From contig JBGPBY010000226.1 of assembly GCA_041481485.1 (NCBI GenBank), positions 1 to 11,271 on the forward strand: a stretch of 11,271 nucleotides of DNA, given 5' to 3'. The notes under the pieces are model-generated. The model made no database searches and was not told the origin of the DNA. It saw nothing but the letters and a program-made list of their open reading frames with translations. The stretch comes from JBGPBY01 sp041481485. GTDB taxonomy: Bacteria > Acidobacteriota > Terriglobia > 20CM-2-55-15. Below, one piece after another: positions 5,481 through 11,271 of the stretch (within the stretch, counting starts at the first letter, position 1; every line of letters begins with the position of its first letter). The position numbers and the translations under genes are program-made.

Positions 5481-7802
5481 CGAAAAGATCCGGGAGGACG
5501 GAACGACCTCTTCGACGAGTCCAACGACGTGCGGATGGCAGGTGAACAGCAGTATCTGATGCGTCTCGGCAAGTTTGCCGACCGCGCGTAAGGTATTGCG
5601 AGTCCGTTCGGGATCGAAGTTCACAAACACATCGTCGAAGACCACAGGGAGCGGATCCATGTGGCCGGCGTATTCCCGAACCAGAGCCAGACGCATGGCC
5701 AGATACAACTGTTCGGCGGTTCCGCGGCTCAATAGTTCCGGCGCCAGGCGAACTCCATCGGACCGCTCCACTTGAATGTCACCGCCGTCCAGCGGAGCGA
5801 TGACCCGCAGGTAGCGGCCGTCCGTCATGTCGTTATAAAAGGCTGAAGCCTGGCGCAGGACTTCAGGCTGGCGCTCCGTTTCGTAAATCTTCCGCGTCTC
5901 ATCGAGCAGAGTTTTACAGAGAGTCAGAACGGCCCACATTTCAGAGGATGCATCGATCTTCGCCAGAATCAGTTCCTGACGCGCGAGTGTGCGCGACCGC
6001 TCCTCGCTGCGTTCCATAATGAAAATGCGCTCATCGACTCGACCAGACTCATGGCGGACTTCGTCCAGCCGCTGTCGAGTCGCTTCGAGTTCCGCCACTG
6101 TGGCCTCATAGGCTTCCTGCTCGTTCCCTCGCACATCAAAGAGCATTGCAGGTTCCGGCGCTTCCACCGGGATTCGCTCAAGTTCATTCAACAACTGCTG
6201 GCGAAGTTTCCAAGCCTCACCTCGTTCCAGGAACTCCTGCTCACTGGCCGCTTTTGCGTCAGCGAGCAACGCGCCGATCTCGCCTTTTCGTTCTGCCTCT
6301 TGATTGCCGATTCGGCGCAGATCTTCCTCCGAACGCACGACGGAGTCTTCAACGCGGCGCAACTCTTCCGCGATTTTCGACAGCCGCTCCACTTCGGCAA
6401 CGCGCAGATCGATGTCCTCCTGCATGACCTCCGGCTTGCCGGTGAGCCTGCGGACTTCCGCTTCGATTTCGCGCGCCTCATCTGCAACTCTTCGAACCTC
6501 GTTGCGCCATGCATTGAGGCGTTCCGCGCAGTCGGAGGCCTTCATCTGCTGGACTGTGAAAGCAGAGGCCCGGCGGCGATACCACCACAGCGGCGAAAGT
6601 GAGACGGCAAGCAAAGCCAGCGCGGCAAACAGATGGCCGGCCAGAGCGATGCCCGCCGTCCCAGCCCAGATCAGGGCGATAAAACCAAACACCGCGAAGC
6701 GGGATGGCGGACGCAATCCCGACAGTGCCGTGTTGTGCGCCTCGCTTTCCTGGGACGTGGCATCCAACCGATCGATCGAAGCCTCATAAATGCGGCGCGA
6801 GGCGTCCATTTTGGGAACCAGGGCGCGCATCTTTTCGATTGCACGAGACAGACGCTCCTGGCCTTCCGGGTCCGCCTGCGACTTCAGGTCCATTCGCCGC
6901 AGGCGGCGCTGGTCGGCTTCGCGGCGCGTGCTTTCCATTTCTGCCTGAAGGGTCTGAATCTGGTTTCGCAGCATGGTGAGCCGTTCCACACCACCATCCG
7001 GGAATTCTTCGACTATCGGAAGAGTACCGAGAGTGTTCTCGATGTTCTTCCGTCTCTCGATGTTCGGACGGGATTTCAATCTCTTCTCATATGCCGATGC
7101 CCGTTGCCTGAGATCGGCAGCAATTTCTTCAAGGGCATTCAATTCAGCGGCGAGCCGAATTTTCGCTTCATGAGCGGCCCAGTATTCTTCGGGTTGATGT
7201 TCGGTGCGGTCGAGGTCTTCGCGGACGGCTTCCAGTTCCTTCAACGCCACATTGATCGAACCGTTTTGTCCACGCGGCAAAAACAAAGCGCTTTGCCGTG
7301 CGTCGATATCGCGCTGGACCGAAGCCCATTTCGAAGCGCCGATACCCAGTCCGGCCCCGGAAATATGTTGCGCGACTTCGGTGTCCTGCAGTGTGTGGAA
7401 CTGCTCCAGCTCCTCAAGTCCGAAGGCAAAAACATTGTGATACAGCGTGCGCGTCGTTCCCGCCAGAAGCTTTTCCAATTCGGCTTCCGTCCCTGTCGAC
7501 TCGCCATCATAAAGCGTGACCGTGCCGCGGACATGCCGCCCCGCCTTGCGCTCGATACGCAGCGGCCGGTCTTCCACGCGGACATCGAGCCATCCCCCGT
7601 GGGTGCCGCCGTTCAACGGCTCGTATCGGCGCGCGTTTCCCCGGCGATCGAAACCAAACAGGATGGAGCGTATCAGCGTCATGAGGGTGCTCTTGCCTGT
7701 CTCGTTGGGGCCGTGGAAGACGTTCAGTCCGGGCTCAAGAGGTCCCCAGGTCTTGTCGTTCCAGACTCCGAAACCTTCGACGTGGATGTTTTCGATCTTC
7801 AT
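5472..7802 (-). CDS. SbcC/Rad50-like ATPase, YhaN type, with central membrane hairpin
   Basis: A 776-residue SMC/Rad50-like ATPase, probably the partner of the upstream nuclease in DNA end processing. Walker A is GPNETGKST (31-39). The N-terminal region resembles the AAA_27/YhaN family (IHVEGFG; HNVFAFGLEEL). Two coiled-coil arms (about 185-360 and 418-640) flank a hydrophobic hairpin (about 368-408, two helices, then WWYRRR). The C-terminal lobe has the ABC signature LSRGTAEQ (691-698), Walker B PVVFDD (719-724) and an H-loop TCHP (754-757). No CxxC zinc hook occurs at the arm tip; the hairpin takes that position and probably anchors the arms in the membrane. At 776 residues it is shorter than the roughly 1000 of typical SbcC/YhaN. 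The start ATG shares one base with the nuclease stop (TAATG), so the two are co-translated. Confidence 0.88.
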   Translation of the reverse strand: MKIENIHVEGFGVWNDKTWGPLEPGLNVFHGPNETGKSTLMTLIRSILFGFDRRGNARRYEPLNGGTHGGWLDVRVEDRPLRIERKAGRHVRGTVTLYDGESTGTEAELEKLLAGTTRTLYHNVFAFGLEELEQFHTLQDTEVAQHISGAGLGIGASKWASVQRDIDARQSALFLPRGQNGSINVALKELEAVREDLDRTEHQPEEYWAAHEAKIRLAAELNALEEIAADLRQRASAYEKRLKSRPNIERRKNIENTLGTLPIVEEFPDGGVERLTMLRNQIQTLQAEMESTRREADQRRLRRMDLKSQADPEGQERLSRAIEKMRALVPKMDASRRIYEASIDRLDATSQESEAHNTALSGLRPPSRFAVFGFIALIWAGTAGIALAGHLFAALALLAVSLSPLWWYRRRASAFTVQQMKASDCAERLNAWRNEVRRVADEAREIEAEVRRLTGKPEVMQEDIDLRVAEVERLSKIAEELRRVEDSVVRSEEDLRRIGNQEAERKGEIGALLADAKAASEQEFLERGEAWKLRQQLLNELERIPVEAPEPAMLFDVRGNEQEAYEATVAELEATRQRLDEVRHESGRVDERIFIMERSEERSRTLARQELILAKIDASSEMWAVLTLCKTLLDETRKIYETERQPEVLRQASAFYNDMTDGRYLRVIAPLDGGDIQVERSDGVRLAPELLSRGTAEQLYLAMRLALVREYAGHMDPLPVVFDDVFVNFDPERTRNTLRAVGKLAETHQILLFTCHPHVVGLVEEVVPSSRIFSLQ

Positions 7803-9022
7803 TACGAATCCATCATCAAATCGACGCCAAGTGCTGTGGCGCGTTCAATCCATTCGCGCAACCGGACATCGTCCGGAAGCGAGAGTTCCTTGCGGCGGAA
7901 AAGTGGACTCAGGCTGTCTGTCAGTTTCTGGCGAATTTCCGGATTCTCCAGAGCACGGTTTGCCAGTTTGAGAAAGTCGGCGACCAATGACTCGGTGCGT
8001 GCCAGCGATTCAAAATCCAGTTCGGGCCCCGTGGCAATGCGGACGGTTTCGGTACAAACCGTGGATTGAAGCTGTTCACACAAATCTTCGGACACACCGT
8101 CGCGTCGCAGGTCACGGTGAAGCGCGCCATTTCCGATGAGCGTGCAGCGAACCACGGTCGGGCCATCGAAACGTGACGCGGCCTCGCGTCCCCGATCCAT
8201 CAACACTGTAAGCAGATTGTCGATCGTGCTGATCTCTCGAATGGAAATTTCCAGATGCTCCCATCGCACCCGATTCATTTCAATGAATTCCAGATGAGCG
8301 CGCCCGCTGCGATCCACATCGACCTGAAGGCAGCCGCGAGCCCCGGTTTCCCGCGCGTTGCGTCCCTGAGGATTACCGGGATAAGCCACTGTGACAGGTT
8401 CGGCCGCAAGAACGGATCGCGTATGGACATGCCCCAGAGCCCAGTAGTTGAACCCTGAACCGGCGAGTTCCTCGAGGGTCACCGGCGCGTAGTCTGCATG
8501 TCCCGTCTGCCCTCCGACATTGGCATGCAATACGCCGACCGAATACGGCGAATCTTCCTCCGGATGCATCGCTGCCGCGAGATTGTCAGTGACCCGCTCG
8601 CGAACGTAACTGATCCCCGTAACCCGGGCAATTTCCTTCCCACGGCGAATGACCGGTTCGGTTTTCGGCTTCCCGGCAAACGTGGTGACATTCGGTGGAA
8701 GTTGGAAATCGCTTCCCCACCCGTTCAGCGGGTCATGATTGCCATGAACGATGTATACCGAAATGTCTCGTTCCGCCAGGCGCTCCATCTGACGCCGGAA
8801 CGCGACCAGCGCGCGGAGGCTTCGATCCAGCGAATCATAGAGATCGCCGGCGAGAACCAGGAAATCCGATTTCGAGAGAATGGTGTGGTCGACAATGGCT
8901 TCGAGCGCCCCGACCGTGGCCGACTGCAGGGTGTCTCTCAGCCGGGGATTCGCGTTGGCCAGTCCCCGAAACGGGCTGTCCAGATGCAGGTCGGCTGCAT
9001 GAATAAAGCGCAAAGACTCCAT
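7802..9022 (-). CDS. Mre11/SbcD-like metallophosphoesterase, YhaO type DNA nuclease
   Basis: A 406-residue calcineurin-like phosphoesterase with every expected metal-binding motif: DLH (11-13), GDLYD (59-63), GNHD (94-97), H166 in GVLHANV and GHVH (197-200). These ligate two metal ions in Mre11/SbcD-type nucleases. The opening FIHAADLHLDSPFRG is typical of the YhaO branch. The C-terminal half (about 240-406) should hold the DNA- and ATPase-binding regions. It is first in a two-gene operon; the downstream Rad50-like ATPase starts inside its stop codon, which implies a stoichiometric complex. The ATG at 9022 immediately precedes the conserved fold; its Shine-Dalgarno is weak. No confident promoter was found in the 76 bases between its start and the receptor fragment. 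Confidence 0.92.
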   Translation of the reverse strand: MESLRFIHAADLHLDSPFRGLANANPRLRDTLQSATVGALEAIVDHTILSKSDFLVLAGDLYDSLDRSLRALVAFRRQMERLAERDISVYIVHGNHDPLNGWGSDFQLPPNVTTFAGKPKTEPVIRRGKEIARVTGISYVRERVTDNLAAAMHPEEDSPYSVGVLHANVGGQTGHADYAPVTLEELAGSGFNYWALGHVHTRSVLAAEPVTVAYPGNPQGRNARETGARGCLQVDVDRSGRAHLEFIEMNRVRWEHLEISIREISTIDNLLTVLMDRGREAASRFDGPTVVRCTLIGNGALHRDLRRDGVSEDLCEQLQSTVCTETVRIATGPELDFESLARTESLVADFLKLANRALENPEIRQKLTDSLSPLFRRKELSLPDDVRLREWIERATALGVDLMMDS

Positions 9023-9098
9023 GTATCGCTTTTATGCGATATCGCGGACAGTTCAGGTCCGAAGGAATTGAGGAAAGAAAGGACGAAGGCTGACAATA

Positions 9099-9797
9099 AT
9101 GTCACTGCGGAGCACGGACCCGAGCCCATTCCTTGTCAACACAACTGAAAATCAGTTGCAGACGCTAAGCATTGAACAGACGATTGGTGCGTCGAACATG
9201 CTTTATGCCAACGGACGCCCGAACGTCGTTGGTCCGTGGGGCAACCCGAAAGGTGAAGTCACATGGAACGGAAACAATGGAAGCTATTTCGGTTCGCCGA
9301 GCCAGTACCAGTTGTTCAACGATCCACAGTGTGCCGATCCGAATGCGGTACAGCAGGCGCCCACGTCAACTGCAACGGCAGATTCGGGCGGCTTTTTCCT
9401 GGCCAACATCAGCTGTACTCTGCGAGGCCTCGGGCAGATCGTTCCAGCGGGAACGGCCGGTGCAATTGTGAGCACTGCCGGAACTTCCAACGGATCCTCC
9501 ATGCCTCCGCTGCTGGTAAACCCGCTTCCCGGACAACAGGGGAATCTGGGTGTCGGCACGATGAATACGGTATCGCGTTGGTCTCTGGATGCTTCCGCGA
9601 GCAAGACATTCCGTGTTTCAGAATCGAAGTCCTTTGCGGTTCGGATTGACACATCGAACGTTCTGAACCACCCGACATCCGGAGACCCTGCAGGACTGGG
9701 CGGCGGAAACTCGCTGCTTGCCGGTACAAACTTTGGTGCGATCACAACGAAAACTGGAAGCCGGACTTTCCGCGGTTCACTTCGCTTTTCGGTCTAA
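9099..9797 (+). pseudogene. C-terminal fragment of a TonB-dependent receptor (5' truncated)
   Basis: The 232 codons read like the last barrel strands of the large TonB-dependent, carboxypeptidase-regulatory-domain receptors abundant in Acidobacteriota. Landmarks are LYANGRPNVVGPWGNPKG, then LPGQQGNLGVGTMNTVSRWSLDASASKTF, shown here in part as WSLDASASKTFRVSESKSF, then FAVRIDTSNVLNHP and a last outer-membrane strand, TKTGSRTFRGSLRFSV, ending in an aromatic-Ser-Val. Complete members are about 1000 residues or more with a signal peptide, plug and barrel; all of that is missing. An in-frame TGA lies at 9069-9071, and the nuclease gene begins 77 bases away on the other strand. The ATG at 9099 has AAGG upstream, but a fragment without a signal peptide could not be exported. 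The natural 3' end and terminator are intact, so this is a 5' deletion relic. Confidence 0.8.
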
Positions 9798-9811
9798 GTC
9801 GGATCAGTTAG

Positions 9812-9850
9812 AATCCCCCTGCAGCGCAAGTGCTGCAGGGGGATTTTTTT
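9812..9850 (+). terminator. Rho-independent terminator of the receptor remnant
   Basis: A perfect 14-bp stem, AATCCCCCTGCAGC (9812-9825) pairing with 9832-9845, encloses a six-base loop and runs into seven T residues (9844-9850). It begins 14 bases after the receptor stop. Its intact state suggests the receptor's 5' loss is recent, or that it still shields downstream DNA from read-through. Confidence 0.95.
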
Positions 9851-10136
9851 GCTGGTCAAAAAGAGGATCGCACGATTTTCAAGATCACATTCTTGATATT
9901 GATGATCGTTCAACTCATTAGCATTCCGCTAAGGCAACCATTGCATATAAGTGCGTGTGGGTTTGTCGTCATCGTTCTGGTTGCGATTTTCATAGATGGC
10001 CGCGCTGCTTCAAGGCATTCAAACTGAGACGCTGCCAGCCGCATTTAAATTCAAAAGGCGGCCCAAAGAATCCAACCTTGTGCCGGAGAGCGGCCGGCTA
10101 TCGACGCCTGCTTAAACGGAAGGCCATCTGTTACGG
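9851..10136. other. Gene-less stretch with possible coding debris
   Basis: No convincing gene is seen on either strand between the terminator and the TIR-like fragment. One short plus-strand frame ending at 10027 is strikingly hydrophobic, with two possible membrane helices (FLILMIVQLISIPL and FVVIVLVAIFI). It can begin at ATG 9902 but has no clear ribosome binding site. It may be a piece of a lost membrane protein. The remaining frames show no recognisable motif. Confidence 0.45.
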
Positions 10137-10301
10137 ATGCTGGTATTCATTGCGTGTTCAAGAGAAGCTAAGGCAACCCTCGATTTGCTGACCGCCCAGA
10201 TCGGCGAGATGGGACATGCTCCGGTGACGTGGAACCAGGCGGGGTTGTTTTCTCCCGGAACCTGCACTTTGCCCCGGCTGATTATCGCACTCCTTCAATG
10301 A
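10137..10301 (+). pseudogene. N-terminal fragment resembling a TIR-like nucleotide-binding domain (CAP12/PF10137 type)
   Basis: This 54-codon frame reads MLVFIACSREA...VTWNQAGLFSPGTCTLPRL and then stops at TGA 10299-10301. The spacing and residues recall the opening of prokaryotic TIR-like domains of the CAP12/Pycsar-effector family: VFIGSSxEA, then VTxWNQGxFxxGxxTLexL. In complete proteins a further hundred or so residues follow, including the catalytic glutamate. None are found in any downstream frame, and 3' of the stop lies the terminator hairpin of the next gene. The frame is open back to 10116 (TAA at 10113-10115), so the start is uncertain. It is best read as a 3'-truncated relic; expression is doubtful. 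The family match is from remembered motifs over a short length, so it is tentative. Confidence 0.45.
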
Positions 10302-10307
10302 CGGTAC

Positions 10308-10326
10308 GGCGCAGCCTGGCTGCGCC
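10308..10326 (-). terminator. Hairpin downstream of the glycine-rich protein gene
   Basis: GGCGCAGC (10308-10315) and GCTGCGCC (10319-10326) form a perfect 8-bp stem with a three-base loop, 14 bases beyond the stop of the minus-strand gene. No T-run follows on that strand, so it is either a Rho-assisted or imperfect terminator or a transcript-stabilising hairpin. Confidence 0.5.
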
Positions 10327-10339
10327 TCAACTGATGAGC

Positions 10340-11005
10340 TTACGGAATGCGGTGCATGATGAGGTTGCCGCCGCCGCCACCGCGTCCGCCGCCACGGCCG
10401 CCACCACCGCCAGCGGGCGCACCGCCCTGTCCCTGAACGAAGCTGTTTCCCGGAGGGGCTCCGGCGCCACCACCACGGCCGCCACCGCCGCCGCCGCGGC
10501 CTCCGCCGCCCGGGAGTGCACGAGTCACCGTGAGGACGTCGTCATCGCCGAGCGTGCCATTCCAGGTAATGACAACTCCGCCACCACCACCGCCGCGTGC
10601 TGCGCCGCCGCCGGCCGGTGGACCCTGAACGAAGTTATTCCCACGCCCTGCGCCAGGAGCCGCTGCGGCGCCTGCCGGGCAGGCGGGACGTGTGGTTTGG
10701 AACGTGACCATTTTGCCGTCGACCATTCCACTGTCGATGGGCAGATTGGTGTCGGGCGCTCCGCAAAGCGCGTTAGCGAATTCCGTGATCGATCCTGTCA
10801 CCTTGTTGCTGGCATCTACTTTCAAATCCAGCATCACCGATTGGCCGCCGGCGGCAGGTGCTGCCGCATTGGCCAGATGCGCGATTGCAGCGTCAGTTCC
10901 CCATTTGCCGGCGATCCCTTTGGGCGCGCCTTGCCGAGCCTGTCCGAAAGCGGCGGCGGCCGCAAGGCACGAGACCGCAATCAGCACCGTGGTTCGTATT
11001 TTCAT
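10340..11005 (-). CDS. Secreted glycine-rich protein of unknown function
   Basis: A 221-residue exported protein. Residues 1-21 are a signal peptide (basic MKIR, a hydrophobic core, then AAAAAFG), with likely cleavage near G21/Q22. The mature part begins with a beta-rich domain: IAGKW, then VMLDLKVDASNKVTGSI, then GMVDGKMVTFQ. After a first glycine-rich insert (about 111-143) the domain resumes as VVITWNGTLGDDDVLTVTR. A second, longer Gly/Arg block (166-213) precedes a final strand, NLIMHRIP. Both blocks contain GN(N/S)FVQG (122-128 and 186-192). C81 and C109 could form a disulfide. The frame is open to 11107, but the ATG at 11005 is chosen because GGAGGA (11011-11016) sits six bases upstream and the signal peptide starts there. 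No enzyme motif is seen; a lipocalin-like or matrix role would be guesswork. Confidence 0.8.
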   Translation of the reverse strand: MKIRTTVLIAVSCLAAAAAFGQARQGAPKGIAGKWGTDAAIAHLANAAAPAAGGQSVMLDLKVDASNKVTGSITEFANALCGAPDTNLPIDSGMVDGKMVTFQTTRPACPAGAAAAPGAGRGNNFVQGPPAGGGAARGGGGGGVVITWNGTLGDDDVLTVTRALPGGGGRGGGGGGRGGGAGAPPGNSFVQGQGGAPAGGGGGRGGGRGGGGGNLIMHRIP

Positions 11006-11039
11006 GAATGTCCTCCGGTTCATCAGAAATATGGGCATG

Positions 11040-11048
11040 TGTATAGCA
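11040..11048 (-). promoter_or_regulatory. Extended -10 promoter for the glycine-rich protein gene
   Basis: The minus strand reads TGCTATACA, an extended -10 element (TGn plus TATACA, 11040-11045). It lies about 35 bases before the start codon and upstream of the GGAGGA ribosome binding site. No good -35 is seen, as is allowed for extended -10 promoters. A palindrome, AGCACAAGTGCT (11045-11056), overlaps the upstream edge and could be an operator. Confidence 0.4.
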
Positions 11049-11194
11049 CAAGTGCTCAGGGATCGATATCCCGCAATGATGACGAAAAGCGTCATTGGGA
11101 TTCCCACTCCTTAGGAACTCGGGCATGTTCGGGACCGCGACTGTGGGCGCGGGCGATGAAGTAGTGAAGGAATGAGAATCGCATTCTATTTTGA

Positions 11195-11241
11195 GCCGCG
11201 TTAGCGGCGGCAGCTTATTAGCCACCGGCGTGAGCCGGTGG
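11195..11241. repeat. REP-like double hairpin
   Basis: Two adjacent hairpins lie at the right edge. GCCGC-GTTA-GCGGC (11195-11208) has 5-bp arms; CCACCGGC-GTGA-GCCGGTGG (11222-11241) has perfect 8-bp arms. Such GC-rich paired palindromes with four-base loops are typical of repetitive extragenic palindromic units, which occur in many copies per genome. The 130-odd bases between the promoter of the glycine-rich gene and this element hold no gene that can be supported. Confidence 0.6.
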
Positions 11242-11271
11242 TCTCGATACCCTGAAATCAGAAAAGCGCCG

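Noticed and set aside
6633..8069. 478-codon plus-strand open frame
   Set aside because: It is entirely antisense to the ATPase and nuclease genes, whose motifs are intact on the minus strand; its translation has no recognisable domain and looks like a shadow of codon bias.
10367..10510. Trinucleotide-like repeat run suggesting a microsatellite or CRISPR-like array
   Set aside because: The CCG/CCA-rich run is explained by codons for Gly and Arg in the secreted protein; there are no regular spacers.
11079..11095. ATGACG/CGTCAT inverted repeat with a 5-base spacer
   Set aside because: It could be a small hairpin or operator, but it has no T-run, no clear partner and lies upstream of the predicted promoter; too weak to list as a site.
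11006..11107. Start at 11107 for the glycine-rich protein
   Set aside because: It would bury the signal peptide and read through the likely promoter; the ATG at 11005 has a strong Shine-Dalgarno.
10229..11164. 311-codon plus-strand open frame
   Set aside because: It is antisense to the glycine-rich protein gene; its Ala/Thr-rich runs are the complement of GGN repeats. The minus-strand gene has a signal peptide, ribosome binding site and promoter.
11083..11172. Possible tail of a plus-strand gene ending GAGDEVVKE before TGA
   Set aside because: Too short, with no recognisable family and an in-frame stop at 11080-11082; chance is the simplest explanation.

Overview
The window looks like chromosomal DNA of an Acidobacteriota bacterium, possibly Solibacter/Bryobacter-like. 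It is moderately GC-rich and protein-dense. The best lineage clue is the 3' end of an acidobacterial-type TonB-dependent receptor at 9099-9797. A secreted glycine-rich protein, a zinc-finger anti-sigma protein fused to DUF4349, and short palindromic repeats at both edges fit but are weaker clues. No rRNA, tRNA, CRISPR array, integrase or transposase gene was seen.

Layout. (1) 1-221 has no gene but holds a long near-perfect inverted repeat (32-175). (2) 222-3455, minus strand, is a tight three-gene operon: a class I methyltransferase, an ALG5/DPM1-type family 2 glycosyltransferase and a polytopic GT-C-like membrane protein (PTPS-related family). Together they suggest polyprenyl-phosphate-linked sugar or glycolipid synthesis at the inner membrane. 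(3) 3456-3669 is a divergent control region with two inverted repeats and a candidate ECF promoter. (4) 3670-5480, plus strand, encodes an ECF sigma factor and, overlapping it by 4 bases, its membrane anti-sigma factor with an HxxxCxxC zinc-binding motif and a periplasmic DUF4349 domain. (5) 5472-9022, minus strand, encodes an Mre11/SbcD-like nuclease (YhaO type) and a Rad50/SbcC-like ATPase (YhaN type), joined by a TAATG stop-start overlap. The ATPase carries a two-helix membrane hairpin where Rad50 would have its zinc hook. (6) 9023-10339 is a patch of gene remains: an orphan receptor C-terminus with a strong terminator, a gene-less stretch, and a 54-codon piece resembling the N-terminus of a TIR-like nucleotide-binding domain. 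(7) 10340-11005, minus strand, encodes a secreted protein with two glycine-rich blocks, a good ribosome binding site and an extended -10 promoter. (8) The right edge carries a REP-like double hairpin.

The envelope glycosylation operon and the divergent stress-type sigma/anti-sigma pair may form one cell-surface module, but no shared promoter was found. The nuclease-ATPase pair is most simply a DNA repair machine, here apparently tied to the membrane. The TIR-like scrap beside it raises, but does not show, a defence-island history. No complete undescribed system is evident. The less usual architectures are the DUF4349 anti-sigma fusion, the membrane-hairpin ATPase, and the two truncated genes facing each other across a short gap.
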